Shown in pieces: positions 52,277 to 63,500 of a DNA stretch of 64,000 bases. The notes under the pieces are model-generated. The model saw only the letters and a program-made list of their open reading frames with translations. It was not told where the DNA came from and did not search any database. This stretch comes from Propionicicella superfundia DSM 22317 (GTDB lineage Bacteria > Actinomycetota > Actinomycetes > Propionibacteriales > Propionibacteriaceae): positions 1 through 64,000 of the forward strand of contig NZ_AUIA01000020.1 of assembly GCF_000423465.1 (NCBI RefSeq), written 5' to 3'. The position numbers and the translations under genes were made by a program. The stretch's first letter is position 1. Every line of letters begins with the position of its first letter.

Positions 52277-53626
52277 ATGCCCGAGAGCCTGATCGACAAG
52301 GCCCTTGAAACCGCGACCGACACCCATGCGATCGAGATCGGTCGGGGCGTCGTCGCCACCACGGGGCGCCTCTTCGCGGAGCGTTTTCCCGGCAGGGCGG
52401 GCATCATCGTCGCCGACGAGAACCATTGGCGGGTCGCGGGCCGGCAGGTCGTCGAGTCCCTCACCAGCGCGGGCGTGCGCCTGCTCGATCCGTACGTCTT
52501 TCCCGGCACGCCGACGTTGTACGCCGGGTACGACAACGTCGAGACCGTCCGCGAGGAGCTCCGCGGCAAGGACGCCGTCCCGATCGCCGTGGCGTCGGGC
52601 ACCCTCAACGACATCGTGAAGCGGGCCTGCGGCGAGCTGGAGATCGAGTACCTGTGCGTCGCGACCGCGGCCTCGATGGACGGTTACGCGTCGTACGGGG
52701 CGTCCATCACGAAGGACGGCTTCAAGCAGACCCTCACGTGTCCCGCGCCGGCGGTCATCGTCGCGGACCTCGACATCATGGCGGGTGCGCCTGAGCGCCT
52801 CACCGCGACGGGCTTCGGGGACCTCATCGAGAAGGTCCCGGCCGGGGCCGACTGGATCATCTGCGACGAGCTCGGCATCGAGAAGATCGACCCCTATGTC
52901 TGGAGTCTCGTGCAGGGGCCGCTGCGGGAGTCGCTGGCCGATCCGCAGGGGTGCAAGGACGGCGATCCCGAGGCGATCAGCGGCCTCGCGTCGGGTCTGG
53001 TCATGTCGGGTCTGGCCATGCAGGCCTACCAGTCGTCACGCCCCGCGTCGGGAGGCGGCCACCACTTCAGCCACCTGTGGGAGATGGAGCACTACGGGCT
53101 CGACTGGGATCCGCCGTTGTCGCACGGCTTCAAGGTCGGGCTCGGGACGGTCTCTGTCGCCGCGCTGTACGAGGTCGTCCTGGCGGCGGACCTGGCGTCC
53201 GCGATCGACGTCGACGCCGCCGTCGCGGCCTGGCCGACCTGGGACGAGACCGAGGCACAGCTCAAGGCGGCGCTCACGCCCGATCTGCATGAACCGGCGC
53301 TGGCGCAGACCCGGGGCAAGTACCTCGGCTCCGACGAGGTCCGTGCCCGGCTGGAGCTGACCATCGAGCGCTGGCCGGTCATCGAGAAGCGGCTGCGCGA
53401 GCAACTGCTGCCCGCCGCGGTCCTGAAGGAGAAGCTCGACACCGTCGGGGCGGTCACCCACCCGTCCCAGATCGGGATGCCGATGGACCGCTTCCGCGAC
53501 ACCTACCATCGGGCCCGGTGGATCCGCACCAGGTTCGTCCTCACAGATCTGCTCACCCAGGCCAACCTGCTCGATCCGTTCGTCGACGAACTGTTCGCTC
53601 CGGGCGGGTTCTGGGCCGAACAGTAG
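52277..53626 (+). CDS. araM: sn-Glycerol-1-phosphate dehydrogenase-like protein (AraM/EgsA family)
   Basis: A 449-aa iron/zinc-type dehydrogenase of the GldA-like fold: AVASGTLNDIVKRA (NAD-binding), CVATAASMDGYAS, metal-site ADLD and GDLIEK, and the HHFSHLWEMEHYG histidine region. B. subtilis AraM, in the arabinose operon, makes glycerol-1-phosphate from DHAP; other homologues may act on other polyol substrates. The ATG at 52277 follows AGAAGGA. It starts the araM-araB-araD unit; a -10-like TAGGCT (52235-52240) lies upstream. Confidence 0.85.
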   Translation: MPESLIDKALETATDTHAIEIGRGVVATTGRLFAERFPGRAGIIVADENHWRVAGRQVVESLTSAGVRLLDPYVFPGTPTLYAGYDNVETVREELRGKDAVPIAVASGTLNDIVKRACGELEIEYLCVATAASMDGYASYGASITKDGFKQTLTCPAPAVIVADLDIMAGAPERLTATGFGDLIEKVPAGADWIICDELGIEKIDPYVWSLVQGPLRESLADPQGCKDGDPEAISGLASGLVMSGLAMQAYQSSRPASGGGHHFSHLWEMEHYGLDWDPPLSHGFKVGLGTVSVAALYEVVLAADLASAIDVDAAVAAWPTWDETEAQLKAALTPDLHEPALAQTRGKYLGSDEVRARLELTIERWPVIEKRLREQLLPAAVLKEKLDTVGAVTHPSQIGMPMDRFRDTYHRARWIRTRFVLTDLLTQANLLDPFVDELFAPGGFWAEQ

Positions 53627-53701
53627 CGTCACCTCACGCGCTGGCTCCCGCCGGCGAACCCATGGCCGTTCCCCCGGCCCCGAGAAAGGAATCTCACAAC
53701 G

Positions 53702-55372
53702 ATGTCAGATGAAAAGTACGTGTGCGGGATCGACTTCGGCACGCTGTCCGGACGCGCGATCATCGTTCGAGTCAGCGACGGAGAGGAGATGGGCAGCGCC
53801 GTCCACGAGTACAAGAACGCGGTGATGGACCGCGTCCTCACGGCGCATGCCGACGAGCCGCTGCCGCCCGACTTCGCCCTGCAGTACCCGGAGGACTACA
53901 TCGAGGTCCTGAAGATCGCGGTGCCCGAGGCGATCCGCCGCTCCGGCGTGAAGCCCGAGGACATCATCGGCGTCGGCACCGACTTCACGTCGGCCACGAT
54001 GATCGCCACCGACGAGAACGGCTGGCCGCTGTGCCAGCGTCAGGAGTTCGCCGACCACATCCACGCGTACGTGAAGCTGTGGAAGCACCACGGCGGGCAG
54101 GCCGAGGCCGACCAGATCATCGCCCTGGCGAAGAAGCGCGGCGAGAAGTGGCTGAAGCGCTACGGCGACACCCTCTCGTCGGAGTTCATGCTGCCGAAGC
54201 TGCTGGAGACCTTCCACAAGGACCGCGCCGTGTACGACGCCATGAAGTGCTACGTGGACGGCGTGGACTGGATCGTGTGGCAGCTCACCGGCAACTACGT
54301 GCGTTCCGCCGGCGCCACCGGGTACAAGGCCCTCTACCAGGACGGCACCTTCCCGTCGCAGGACTTCTTCGCCGAGCTCGATCCCGAGTTCGCGAACGCC
54401 TTCGACAAGCTGGACGCGCCCGTGGGGCAGCTCGGCGACAAGGCCGGCGAGATCACCGCCGAGGCCGCGGCCTGGACGGGTCTGAAGGCCGGGACGCCGG
54501 TCGCGGTCGGCAACATCGACGCCCACGTCACCGCGCCCGCCTGCCAGGCGGTCGAGGACGGGCAGATGACCGCGATCCTTGGCACCTCGTCGGTGTTCGT
54601 CGTCTCCGGGCCCGAACTGCGCGAGGTCCCCGGGATGTTCGGCGTCGTCGACGGCGGGCTGGTGAAGGGCTCGTGGGGCTTCGAGGGCGGCCAGTCCGCC
54701 GTGGGCGACATCTTCGCGTGGTTCACGCAGAACTGCGTCCCGCCGTCCTATCACGACGAGGCGGCCGGCCGGGGCATCTCTATCCACGAGCTGCTGACGG
54801 AGAAGGCGGCCGATCAGGAGATCGGGCAGCACGGCCTGGTGGCCATCGACTGGCACAACGGCAACCGGTCGGTCCTCGTGGACGCGAACCTGTCCGGCGC
54901 GATCGTCGGCCAGACCCTCACGACGTCCCCCGAGGACCAGTACCGGGCGCTGATGGAGGCGACCGCGTTCGGGTTCCGGGTGATCATCGAGGCGTTCGCC
55001 GAGAACGACGTCGAGATCACCGAGGTCGTCGCGGCCGGTGGTCTGCTGAAGAACAGCTTCCTCATGCAGATGTACTCCGACGTGACCCGCAAGCCGCTCT
55101 CGCTGGCGGTGTCGGCGTATGCCGGCGCTCTCGGCTCGGCCATTCACGGCGCCGTGGCGGCCGGGGCGTACCCCGACGTCCCCGCGGCCGCGAAGGCGAT
55201 GGGCAAGAAGATCCCCAACGCCTACACGCCGAGCGAGGAAGCCGCCGTGGAGTACGACAAGCTGTACGCCGAGTACAAGACCCTCCACGACTACTTCGGC
55301 CGTGGCGGCAACGACGTCATGTACCGGTTGAAGGACATCAAGCGCGAGGCCGCGGCCCGCAAGCACGGCTGA
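53702..55372 (+). CDS. araB: Ribulokinase (FGGY family)
   Basis: A 556-aa sugar kinase phosphorylating L-ribulose (possibly also other pentuloses). GIDFGTLSGRAIIVRVSDGEE is the N-terminal phosphate-binding motif; GTDFTSATM, VDWIVWQLTGN and AVGNIDAHVTAPA follow; the FGGY signature region is EVVAAGGLLKNSFLMQM. ATG at 53702 after GAAAGGAATC. Lies 75 bp after araM and 19 bp before araD. Confidence 0.93.
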   Translation: MSDEKYVCGIDFGTLSGRAIIVRVSDGEEMGSAVHEYKNAVMDRVLTAHADEPLPPDFALQYPEDYIEVLKIAVPEAIRRSGVKPEDIIGVGTDFTSATMIATDENGWPLCQRQEFADHIHAYVKLWKHHGGQAEADQIIALAKKRGEKWLKRYGDTLSSEFMLPKLLETFHKDRAVYDAMKCYVDGVDWIVWQLTGNYVRSAGATGYKALYQDGTFPSQDFFAELDPEFANAFDKLDAPVGQLGDKAGEITAEAAAWTGLKAGTPVAVGNIDAHVTAPACQAVEDGQMTAILGTSSVFVVSGPELREVPGMFGVVDGGLVKGSWGFEGGQSAVGDIFAWFTQNCVPPSYHDEAAGRGISIHELLTEKAADQEIGQHGLVAIDWHNGNRSVLVDANLSGAIVGQTLTTSPEDQYRALMEATAFGFRVIIEAFAENDVEITEVVAAGGLLKNSFLMQMYSDVTRKPLSLAVSAYAGALGSAIHGAVAAGAYPDVPAAAKAMGKKIPNAYTPSEEAAVEYDKLYAEYKTLHDYFGRGGNDVMYRLKDIKREAAARKHG

Positions 55373-55391
55373 CCGAGAGAGGAAGGCGCAC

Positions 55392-56096
55392 ATGGGGATC
55401 CGGCTCGTCGACCTGCCGGCGGAGATCCAGGACGCGGTGCAGCGCACGCGGGAGGACGTCGCCTCCCTGCATGCCGAGCTGACCCGCTACGGCCTGGTGG
55501 TGTGGACCGCGGGCAATGTCTCGGGCCGGGTTCCCGGCGCCGACCTCCTGGTGATCAAGCCGTCCGGGGTGTCCTACGACGAGCTCCGGCCCGACACCAT
55601 GGTGGTGTGCACCCTCGACGGGGTGAAGATCGACGACGGGACGCCGGCCGGGCTGACGCCGTCGTCCGACACGGCGGCGCACGCGTACGTGTACCGGCAC
55701 CTGCCCGGGGTCGGCGGTGTCACCCACACCCACTCGACGTATGCGACGGCGTGGGCCGCGCGCGGGGAGGAGATCCCCTGCGTGCTGACGATGATGGCCG
55801 ACGAGTTCGGCGGCCCGATCCCGGTCGGGCCGTTCGCCGTCATCGGCGACGACTCGATCGGGCGGGGGATCGTGGAGACCTTGGGTGAATCGCGGTCGCC
55901 GGCCGTCCTCATGCGCAACCACGGTCCCTTCACGATCGGCACCGATGCCCGTGCCTCCGTGAAGGCCGCCGTCATGTGCGAGGAGGTCGCCCGCACGGTC
56001 CACGTCTCGCGGCAACTGGGTGACCCCGTGCCCATCCCGCAGGATCTGATCGACCGGCTGTACGACCGGTATCAGAACGTGTACGGCCAGCACTGA
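55392..56096 (+). CDS. araD: L-ribulose-5-phosphate 4-epimerase
   Basis: A 234-aa class II aldolase-fold enzyme turning L-ribulose-5-P into D-xylulose-5-P. Zinc ligands are seen in THTHSTYATAWAA and the later MRNHGPF; GNVSGRV and KPSGVSYDEL bind phosphate. Together with AraB it feeds the pentose phosphate pathway. No araA isomerase is in the window. Related fuculose-phosphate aldolases share the fold, but length and motifs favour AraD. Confidence 0.92.
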   Translation: MGIRLVDLPAEIQDAVQRTREDVASLHAELTRYGLVVWTAGNVSGRVPGADLLVIKPSGVSYDELRPDTMVVCTLDGVKIDDGTPAGLTPSSDTAAHAYVYRHLPGVGGVTHTHSTYATAWAARGEEIPCVLTMMADEFGGPIPVGPFAVIGDDSIGRGIVETLGESRSPAVLMRNHGPFTIGTDARASVKAAVMCEEVARTVHVSRQLGDPVPIPQDLIDRLYDRYQNVYGQH

Positions 56097-56117
56097 CGGG
56101 GTCGCTCGTGAACTGGC

Positions 56118-56575
56118 GGTTGAGCTTGTCGAAGCCACCGTCCTTTCGGCAGGCTCGAGGACCTGGGAGGGACGGGCTCAAGGACCCGGTGGTTGAGCTT
56201 GTCGAAGCCACTGTCCTTTCGGCAGGCTCGAGGACCTGGGAGGGACGGGCTCAAGGACCCGGTGGTTGAGCTTGTCGAAGCCACCGTCCTTTCGACGGGC
56301 TCAAGGACCTGGGAGGGACGGGCTCAAGGACCCGGTGGTTGAGCTTGTCGAAGCCACTGTCCTTTCGGCAGGCTCGAGGACCTGGGAGGGACGGGCTCAA
56401 GGACCCGGTGGTAGCTTGTCGAAGCCACTGTCCTGTCGGCAGGCTCGAGGACCTGGGAGGGACGGGCTCAAGGACCCGGTGGTTGAGCTTGTCGAAGCCA
56501 CCGTCCTTTCGACGGGCTCAAGGACCCGGGAGGGACGGGCTCAAGGACCCGGTGGTTGAGCTTGTCGAAGCCACC
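56118..56575. repeat. 73-bp tandem array, about six and a half units
   Basis: Units begin GGTTGAGCTTGTCGAAGCC at 56118, 56191, 56264, 56337, 56410 (with a 3-bp deletion), 56481 and 56554. Each carries inverted partners (GAGCTTGTCGAA and TTCGACGGGCTCAA, GGGCTCAAGGACC). TTGAGCTTGTCGAA palindromes are frequent in actinobacterial intergenic DNA. The array fills the spacer between convergent araD and gltA (56097-56582) and probably acts as a terminator. Confidence 0.9.
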
Positions 56576-56582
56576 GCGGAGG

Positions 56583-57863
<1,281 letters not shown>

Positions 57864-57925
57864 GGTCGTACCCTAGGTGGCGATGGAAGCTCAGGAGGCC
57901 AGAGCCGAGAAGCCCTCAGCGTGTT

Positions 57926-57954
57926 TTGACCCGCTCGAAACGAGGCGGTAATGT
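57926..57954 (+). promoter_or_regulatory. Promoter of the rplM operon
   Basis: TTGACC (57926-57931) and TAATGT (57949-57954) are 17 bp apart. Transcription would start near 57961, about 70 nt before rplM. It is the same -35 as the str promoter. Confidence 0.7.
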
Positions 57955-58031
57955 TAGGCGCTGTTGCGCATCGGTACGCCTGAACGATCCGATCAACAAA
58001 CCGCCAAGCCTACGAAAGATGGTCACCGACC

Positions 58032-58475
58032 GTGTCTACTTACAGCCCTAAGCCGGGAGAGGTTACCCGGAACTGGCATGTGATCGACGCCAGCGATGTG
58101 GTGCTGGGCCGACTGGCAGTCACCGCCGCGACTCTGCTGCGTGGCAAGCACAAGCCCGTCTTCGCGCCCCATGTCGACACCGGTGACTTCGTGGTGGTCG
58201 TCAACGCGTCCAAGATCGCGCTGACGGGCAACAAGGCCGGCGGGAAGCTGGCCTACCGCCACTCGGGATACCCCGGTGGCCTCAAGGCTGTCCCGTACGG
58301 CGAGCTGCTCGCGAAGGATCCGCGCAAGGCGGTCGAGCGGGCCGTGTCCGGGATGCTCCCGAAGAACAAGCTCAGCCGGCAGCAGCTCAAGAAGCTCAAG
58401 GTGTACTCCGGCCCCGAGCATCCTCATCAGGCTCAGCAGCCGCAGCCGTACGAGATCACTCAGATCGCCCAGTGA
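58032..58475 (+). CDS. rplM: 50S ribosomal protein L13
   Basis: A 147-aa early-assembly 50S protein: [29 protein letters not shown] and [42 protein letters not shown] at 58032. Pairs with rpsI as in nearly all bacteria. Confidence 0.98.
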   Translation: MSTYSPKPGEVTRNWHVIDASDVVLGRLAVTAATLLRGKHKPVFAPHVDTGDFVVVVNASKIALTGNKAGGKLAYRHSGYPGGLKAVPYGELLAKDPRKAVERAVSGMLPKNKLSRQQLKKLKVYSGPEHPHQAQQPQPYEITQIAQ

Positions 58476-58498
58476 CCACGGGACCTCAAGGAAGCACA

Positions 58499-59014
58499 GT
58501 GTCAGAAGCCACCGCAGAAAGCACCGAGACCGAGGCTGCCCCCTTCGTCGAGGGTGACCGCGAAATCGCCTACCGCTCCGAGGCGGCGCCCACCAGCGCG
58601 CAGCCCGGAGGCCGCCCCGCCGTGGTTCAGAACACCTACGGCACCGGCCGCCGCAAGGAGGCCATCGCCCGTGTTCGTCTCGTTCCCGGCACCGGCCAGT
58701 GGTCGGTCAACGGGCGCTCGCTCGAGGACTACTTCCCGAACAAGATCCACCAGCAGATCGTCAACGAGCCGTTCGAGACGGCGGTCGTCGCCGGGTCGTA
58801 CGACGTGATCGCCACGATCGTGGGCGGTGGCGTCAGCGGCCAGGCGGGTGCGTTGCGGCTGGGCATCGCCCGTGCGCTCAACGCGGCCGACGCCGAGGCG
58901 AGCCGTCCCGCTCTGAAGAAGGCCGGTCTCCTGACCCGTGACGCGCGGATCAAGGAGCGCAAGAAGGCGGGTCTCAAGAAGGCCCGGAAGGCACCTCAGT
59001 ACAGCAAGCGCTGA
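58499..59014 (+). CDS. rpsI: 30S ribosomal protein S9 with acidic N-terminal extension
   Basis: A 171-aa protein reaching the P-site tRNA with its C-terminal tail ([12 protein letters not shown]). [18 protein letters not shown] and [19 protein letters not shown] are standard. About 45 residues of acidic, Ala/Glu-rich sequence precede the family domain. The GTG at 58499 follows AAGGAAG with 6-bp spacing; an alternative GTG at 58472 overlaps rplM. Its TGA overlaps the glmM ATG. Confidence 0.97.
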   Translation: MSEATAESTETEAAPFVEGDREIAYRSEAAPTSAQPGGRPAVVQNTYGTGRRKEAIARVRLVPGTGQWSVNGRSLEDYFPNKIHQQIVNEPFETAVVAGSYDVIATIVGGGVSGQAGALRLGIARALNAADAEASRPALKKAGLLTRDARIKERKKAGLKKARKAPQYSKR

Positions 59015-60375
59015 TGCCGCGACTTTTCGGCACCGACGGCGTCAGGGGCAAGGCGAACGAACAGCTCACTGCGGAGCTGGCCTTGTCCCTGGCCGTCGGT
59101 GCCGCGCACGTTCTGGGCGAGGCCGGGGCGTTCGGCGATCGCCGTCCGCAGGCCATCGTCGGTCGCGATCCGCGAGCCTCGGGGGAGTTCCTCGAGGCGG
59201 CGGTCGTCGCGGGGCTGGCCAGCGCCGGGGTGGACGTCACCCGGGTCGGCATCGTGCCGACACCGGGTCTTGCCTATCTTGTCGGGGCACTGGACGCCGA
59301 TCTCGGCGTGATGCTCTCGGCCAGCCACAACCCGATGGCCGACAACGGCATCAAGTTCTTCAGCCGGGGCGGGGTGAAGCTGGACGACTCGCTGGAGGAC
59401 GCCATCGAGGCGCACCTCGATGAGGCGTGGTGCCGCCCGACCGGTGCCGCCGTCGGGCGCGTCCGCGATGACGAGTCGGCGGTCGAGAAGTATGTCTCTC
59501 ATCTCGTGGGCAGCCTTCCCGGGCCGCAGGGCGGGCGCCTGGGCGGGCTGAAGGTCGTCATCGACTGTGCTGCCGGGGCAGCGTTCCGCACCGCTGCCGC
59601 AGCGTTCCGGGGGCAGGGGGCCGAGGTCGTGGCGATCCACGACGATCCCGACGGCATCAACATCAATGCCGACTGCGGCTCGACGCACCCGGCGGATCTG
59701 CAGGCTGCCGTCGTGGCCGCGGGTGCCGACCTGGGCATCGCTCTCGACGGTGACGCCGACCGGTGTATCGCGGCCGACGCGGCGGGCGTGCTCGTCGACG
59801 GCGACCAGATCCTCGCCGTGCTCGCCCTGGGGTTGCGGGACGAGGGCCGGCTCGTCGACGACACCGTCGTGGCCACCGTGATGAGCAACCTCGGGTTCAA
59901 GCTCGCCATGCAGCGCCGCGGGATCACCGTCGTTCAGACGAAGGTCGGCGACCGGTACGTGCTGGAGGCGATGAACGCGAACGGGTTCAGCCTCGGCGGC
60001 GAGCAGTCCGGGCACGTCGTGCTCAGCGAGCACGCGACCACGGGTGACGGGGTGCTCACCGGGTTGCATCTGGCCTCCGAAGTCGTTCGCACCGGCAGGC
60101 CGCTGGCCGATCTCGCCGGGGTCATGACGCGGCTGCCCCAGGTGCTTGTCAACGTTCCGAACGTCGACAAGTCCCTGGCCGACACCGACGAGGTGTTGTT
60201 GGCGGAGGTCGCCGCGGTCGAGGCCGAGTTGGGCGAGACGGGCAGGGTCCTGCTGCGCCCGTCCGGGACCGAGCCTCTCGTGCGGGTCATGGTCGAGGCG
60301 CCCACCTTCGAGCAGGCGCAGGCTGCGGCGTCTCGACTGGTCGACGTCGTCGCGCGCCGGCTCTCGCTCGGCTGA
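59014..60375 (+). CDS. glmM: Phosphoglucosamine mutase
   Basis: A 453-aa enzyme interconverting glucosamine-6-P and glucosamine-1-P for UDP-GlcNAc and peptidoglycan synthesis. Active Ser104 in [12 protein letters not shown], metal loop DGDADRC, sugar loop GGEQSGHVV and phosphate loop [12 protein letters not shown] are all present. Starts [17 protein letters not shown] overlap with rpsI. This link to rplM-rpsI is conserved in actinobacteria. Confidence 0.97.
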   Translation: MPRLFGTDGVRGKANEQLTAELALSLAVGAAHVLGEAGAFGDRRPQAIVGRDPRASGEFLEAAVVAGLASAGVDVTRVGIVPTPGLAYLVGALDADLGVMLSASHNPMADNGIKFFSRGGVKLDDSLEDAIEAHLDEAWCRPTGAAVGRVRDDESAVEKYVSHLVGSLPGPQGGRLGGLKVVIDCAAGAAFRTAAAAFRGQGAEVVAIHDDPDGININADCGSTHPADLQAAVVAAGADLGIALDGDADRCIAADAAGVLVDGDQILAVLALGLRDEGRLVDDTVVATVMSNLGFKLAMQRRGITVVQTKVGDRYVLEAMNANGFSLGGEQSGHVVLSEHATTGDGVLTGLHLASEVVRTGRPLADLAGVMTRLPQVLVNVPNVDKSLADTDEVLLAEVAAVEAELGETGRVLLRPSGTEPLVRVMVEAPTFEQAQAAASRLVDVVARRLSLG

Positions 60376-60412
60376 GGGGCGTCGTCCACCCGGGCGTGCA
60401 GCTTCTGGTCTT

Positions 60413-60442
60413 GGATCCGAGATCTCGGATCCGCCTTTCTCG
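60413..60442 (+). terminator. Terminator after glmM
   Basis: GGATCCGA and TCGGATCC pair around GATC, giving a 20-bp perfect palindrome (60413-60432) followed by GCCTTTCTCG. It also contains BamHI-like ends and a BglII-like centre (AGATCT). Confidence 0.6.
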
Positions 60443-60580
60443 TATGGTGTCCTGCGTTGATGGGACCCGTTCGTAACGGTTTGGTCACGGCGTGTGACGG
60501 TTCTCATATCTGTCTGCCAGGTTTGTCACAGTTTGTGGCACCTGCCCCCAATGACGGGGGCCTGTTCTGGTTGGGTGCCG
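60433..60580 (+). promoter_or_regulatory. Upstream region of the RHS gene
   Basis: No gene. GTCAC-GGCGT-GTGAC (60485-60499 region) is an operator-like inverted repeat, and GCCCCC/GGGGGC (60544-60561) forms a hairpin 20 bp before the start, which could hide the ribosome binding site. No strong Shine-Dalgarno was seen. Confidence 0.35.
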
Positions 60581-63500
60581 ATGTCGGGTTTGTCGCGTCG
60601 GGTTGCTGGTGTGGGGTGTGTGGTTTCGCTGGCGTTGGTGCTGGGGTTGCTGCCGGGCCCGGTCGCGGCAGCGGATCCGTCTCCTGTTCCGTCTCCGTCG
60701 GGTTCTTCGGGGGAGTTGGTGCGTCCGGATTGGGTGTCGGCGTCGGTGACGGCGCGGGCGGCCGGTGAGCGGGTGGAGGTGTTGTCGGAGCGGTCCGAGA
60801 CGACGCGGGTGTGGGTGCGGCCGGACGGGGTCGTGGACGAGGAGGTCGCGGCGGCGCCGGTGAGGTTCGAGGATTCGTCGGCTGTGGACGGGTGGACGGA
60901 GATGGATCCGTCGTTGGTGGTTCGGGACGGGAGGCTGGTGGCGGCGGCGTTGCCGCAGGTGGTGTCGGTGGGGTCGGGTTCGGAGCCGGTGGTGCGGTTC
61001 GGATCGGATGTGGCGTTGAGCCTGCCGGGTGTGACATTGCCGGCGCCGTCGGTGGAGGGGTCGACGGCGACGTTCGCGGATGTGGTGCCGGGTGTGGATG
61101 CGCGGCTGGAGGTGCGCACGGGTGGGTTCGAGTTCTTGTGGGTTGTGAGGTCGGCTGCGGGCGCTGCGGAGTTGGTGGAGCGGTTCGGGTCGTCGGGCCG
61201 GGTGGTGTTGCCGATCCTGGTGCAGGCTGCCGGGGGTGTGCCGGCGGCGGCGGACGGGTCGATGGGGGTGTTGGACGCCCGCGGCACGAGGGTGGGTGTG
61301 TTCGGGTCGCCGACGATGTGGGATTCGAACGCGCCGGTGGCCGGTGAGCGGGGTGTGCAGAAGAAGGTCTCGTTCACGGTCGGCGCGGTGAAGCGGTCCG
61401 GGCGGGTTCAGCAGGCGGCGGTGTCGGTGGGGTCGGATGCGGTGTGGTTGACGTCGGCGGCGCGGGAGTTCCCGGTGTATATCGATCCGACGTATGCGGC
61501 GACGAACACGACGGCGGTGTTCGATACCTATGTCCAGAGCAACGTGAGTTCTGATCAGTCGTTGTCGACGGAGCTTCGTGTGGGGACGTATGGGGATGGT
61601 GTGGTTGCCCGGTCGTTTATCAATTTCAGTGCGGCTGCGTTCAAGGGCAAGTCGATCGTGTCGGGGTCGTTGAGTCTGTGGGAGTCGTGGTCGTGGTCGT
61701 GTTCGGCGCGGCCTTTCCTGGTGTATGACACCCCGGTGTTGGCGTCGGCGTCGACGCGGTGGTCGAATCAGCCGGGTGCGAATGCGTTGCGGGGGACGAC
61801 GTCGGTGGCGAAGGGGTATTCGTCGTCGTGCCCGGGGGGTCGGGTGGACACCGATATCACGTCGGTGGTGAAGAACTGGTCTGGGACGTCGGCTTCTCAG
61901 GTGGGTGTGACGCTGCGGGCGGGTAACGAGTCGGATGTGTATGGGTGGAAGAAGTTCTTGTCGGCAGAGGGCGCGGCGAAGCCGTTGATCAAGTATTCGT
62001 ACAATCGGGCGCCGAACACGCCGAGTGCGCCGTCTGTCGCGTCGGCCACATGGATGAACTCGTGGTGGTATGTGGGGACGCCGACTCCGACGTTGAGTTC
62101 GGTGGGGACCGATCCGGACGGGAACCAGATCGCGATGCGGTTTGCGAAGTTCACATCTGCCTCGTCGACGGCGAATCCGGTGACGGTGTGTTCGACCGGT
62201 TATCAGGCGTCGGGGTCGACGTTCAGGTGCACCACGATGGCGTCGGCGGCTTTTCCGGAGAACGCGTCGGTATGGATCCGGACCGCTACCAAGGATCAGG
62301 CGTCGTCGGTTTACGGGGCGTGGTCTTCACCGACCCGGGTGATGTCGGCGTCGAAGACACCGCCCACGCCGACGATCGCATGCCCGACGGCGAACGGGTC
62401 GTGGCAGGATGCGGTGAAACCGGCCGAGACGTGCACGGTCACGTTGACGGCGAAGAGTGGCGAAGGGGCCTCGGGTCCTGTGAAGGTGAAGATCTCCCGC
62501 AATATGGGTGGGTACGTGTCGACGTCGATCACCCAGGCCCAGCCGGGTGCGCCGGTGACGGTGCAGGTGACCGGGCACGGTGGGACGAACGGGGCGCATT
62601 CGATCCGCGCGATCGCGGTGTCTCCCACCGGGAAGGAATCGGCGGTCGGGTTCTACGGGTTCGGGTATGGCGCTCCGACGCTCAACTCGCCCACCTCGGT
62701 GATGACGTCGACGGGCGCGGTGCGGATCGACGCGGCGGGAGCGCCGAGTAACGCGGCGACGTCGGTGACCGGCACGGTGCAGTGGCGGATCCAGGGTTCG
62801 GGTGACCACCAGTGGGTCGATGCTCCCGCGTCGAACACGCTCAGCACGAGGCAGGAAGCGGGCTCGACGACGGTGAAGGGCCGGCTGGACTTGTCGAGCT
62901 TGGTTGATCAGGCCGACGGGTCGGGCGTGAAGGTCGCGAAGCGGACGTCGACGGTGATCGACGTGCGGGTGTGTATGGAGTACTCGGGTGCGGGCACGTC
63001 GTGCACCGGGTCGCAGGCGGTGGTGCGGGTGCCGCACGCGTTCGGTTCCGGGTTCCCGGTCGCCGATGCCGGCCCGGGGCAGCGGGCCCTGTGGACCGGC
63101 GAGTTCCAGGTGTCCGATACCGACGCCGAGTTGGACGCGCCCGGGGGTGGGATCTCGGTGTCGCGGGTTCATTCGTCGTTCGCGGGGGAGCCGGCGGTGC
63201 AGAACGGCGTGTTCGGGCCGGGTTGGGTTGCTTCGTTCGAGGGCGGACCGGTGGGCGTGTCGGGAGCCGAGGTGATCGATTCGACCCGGGCCGATGGGAC
63301 CGTCGTTGTGATGGATGCCGACGGTGAGGTGTTGGTGTTCGCCGCGCCGGTGCGGCGGACGGGCGCGAGTCTGGCCGCCGGCGGCTATACCCCGGTCACC
63401 ACCGACACGGTCGATTCCGGCATGACGCTGGTCGTGTCCGGGACGGGTGCGTCCACCGAGGTGACGGTGACCGACGAGGACGGGGTCGTGACCCGGTTCA

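Noticed and set aside
56266-56559. 97-codon repeat protein in the 73-bp array
   Set aside because: 73 is not divisible by three and there is no ribosome binding site; best read as non-coding repeats.
62327-63172. 281-codon Arg/His-rich frame antisense to the RHS gene
   Set aside because: Shadow of the long plus-strand frame; composition is not protein-like.
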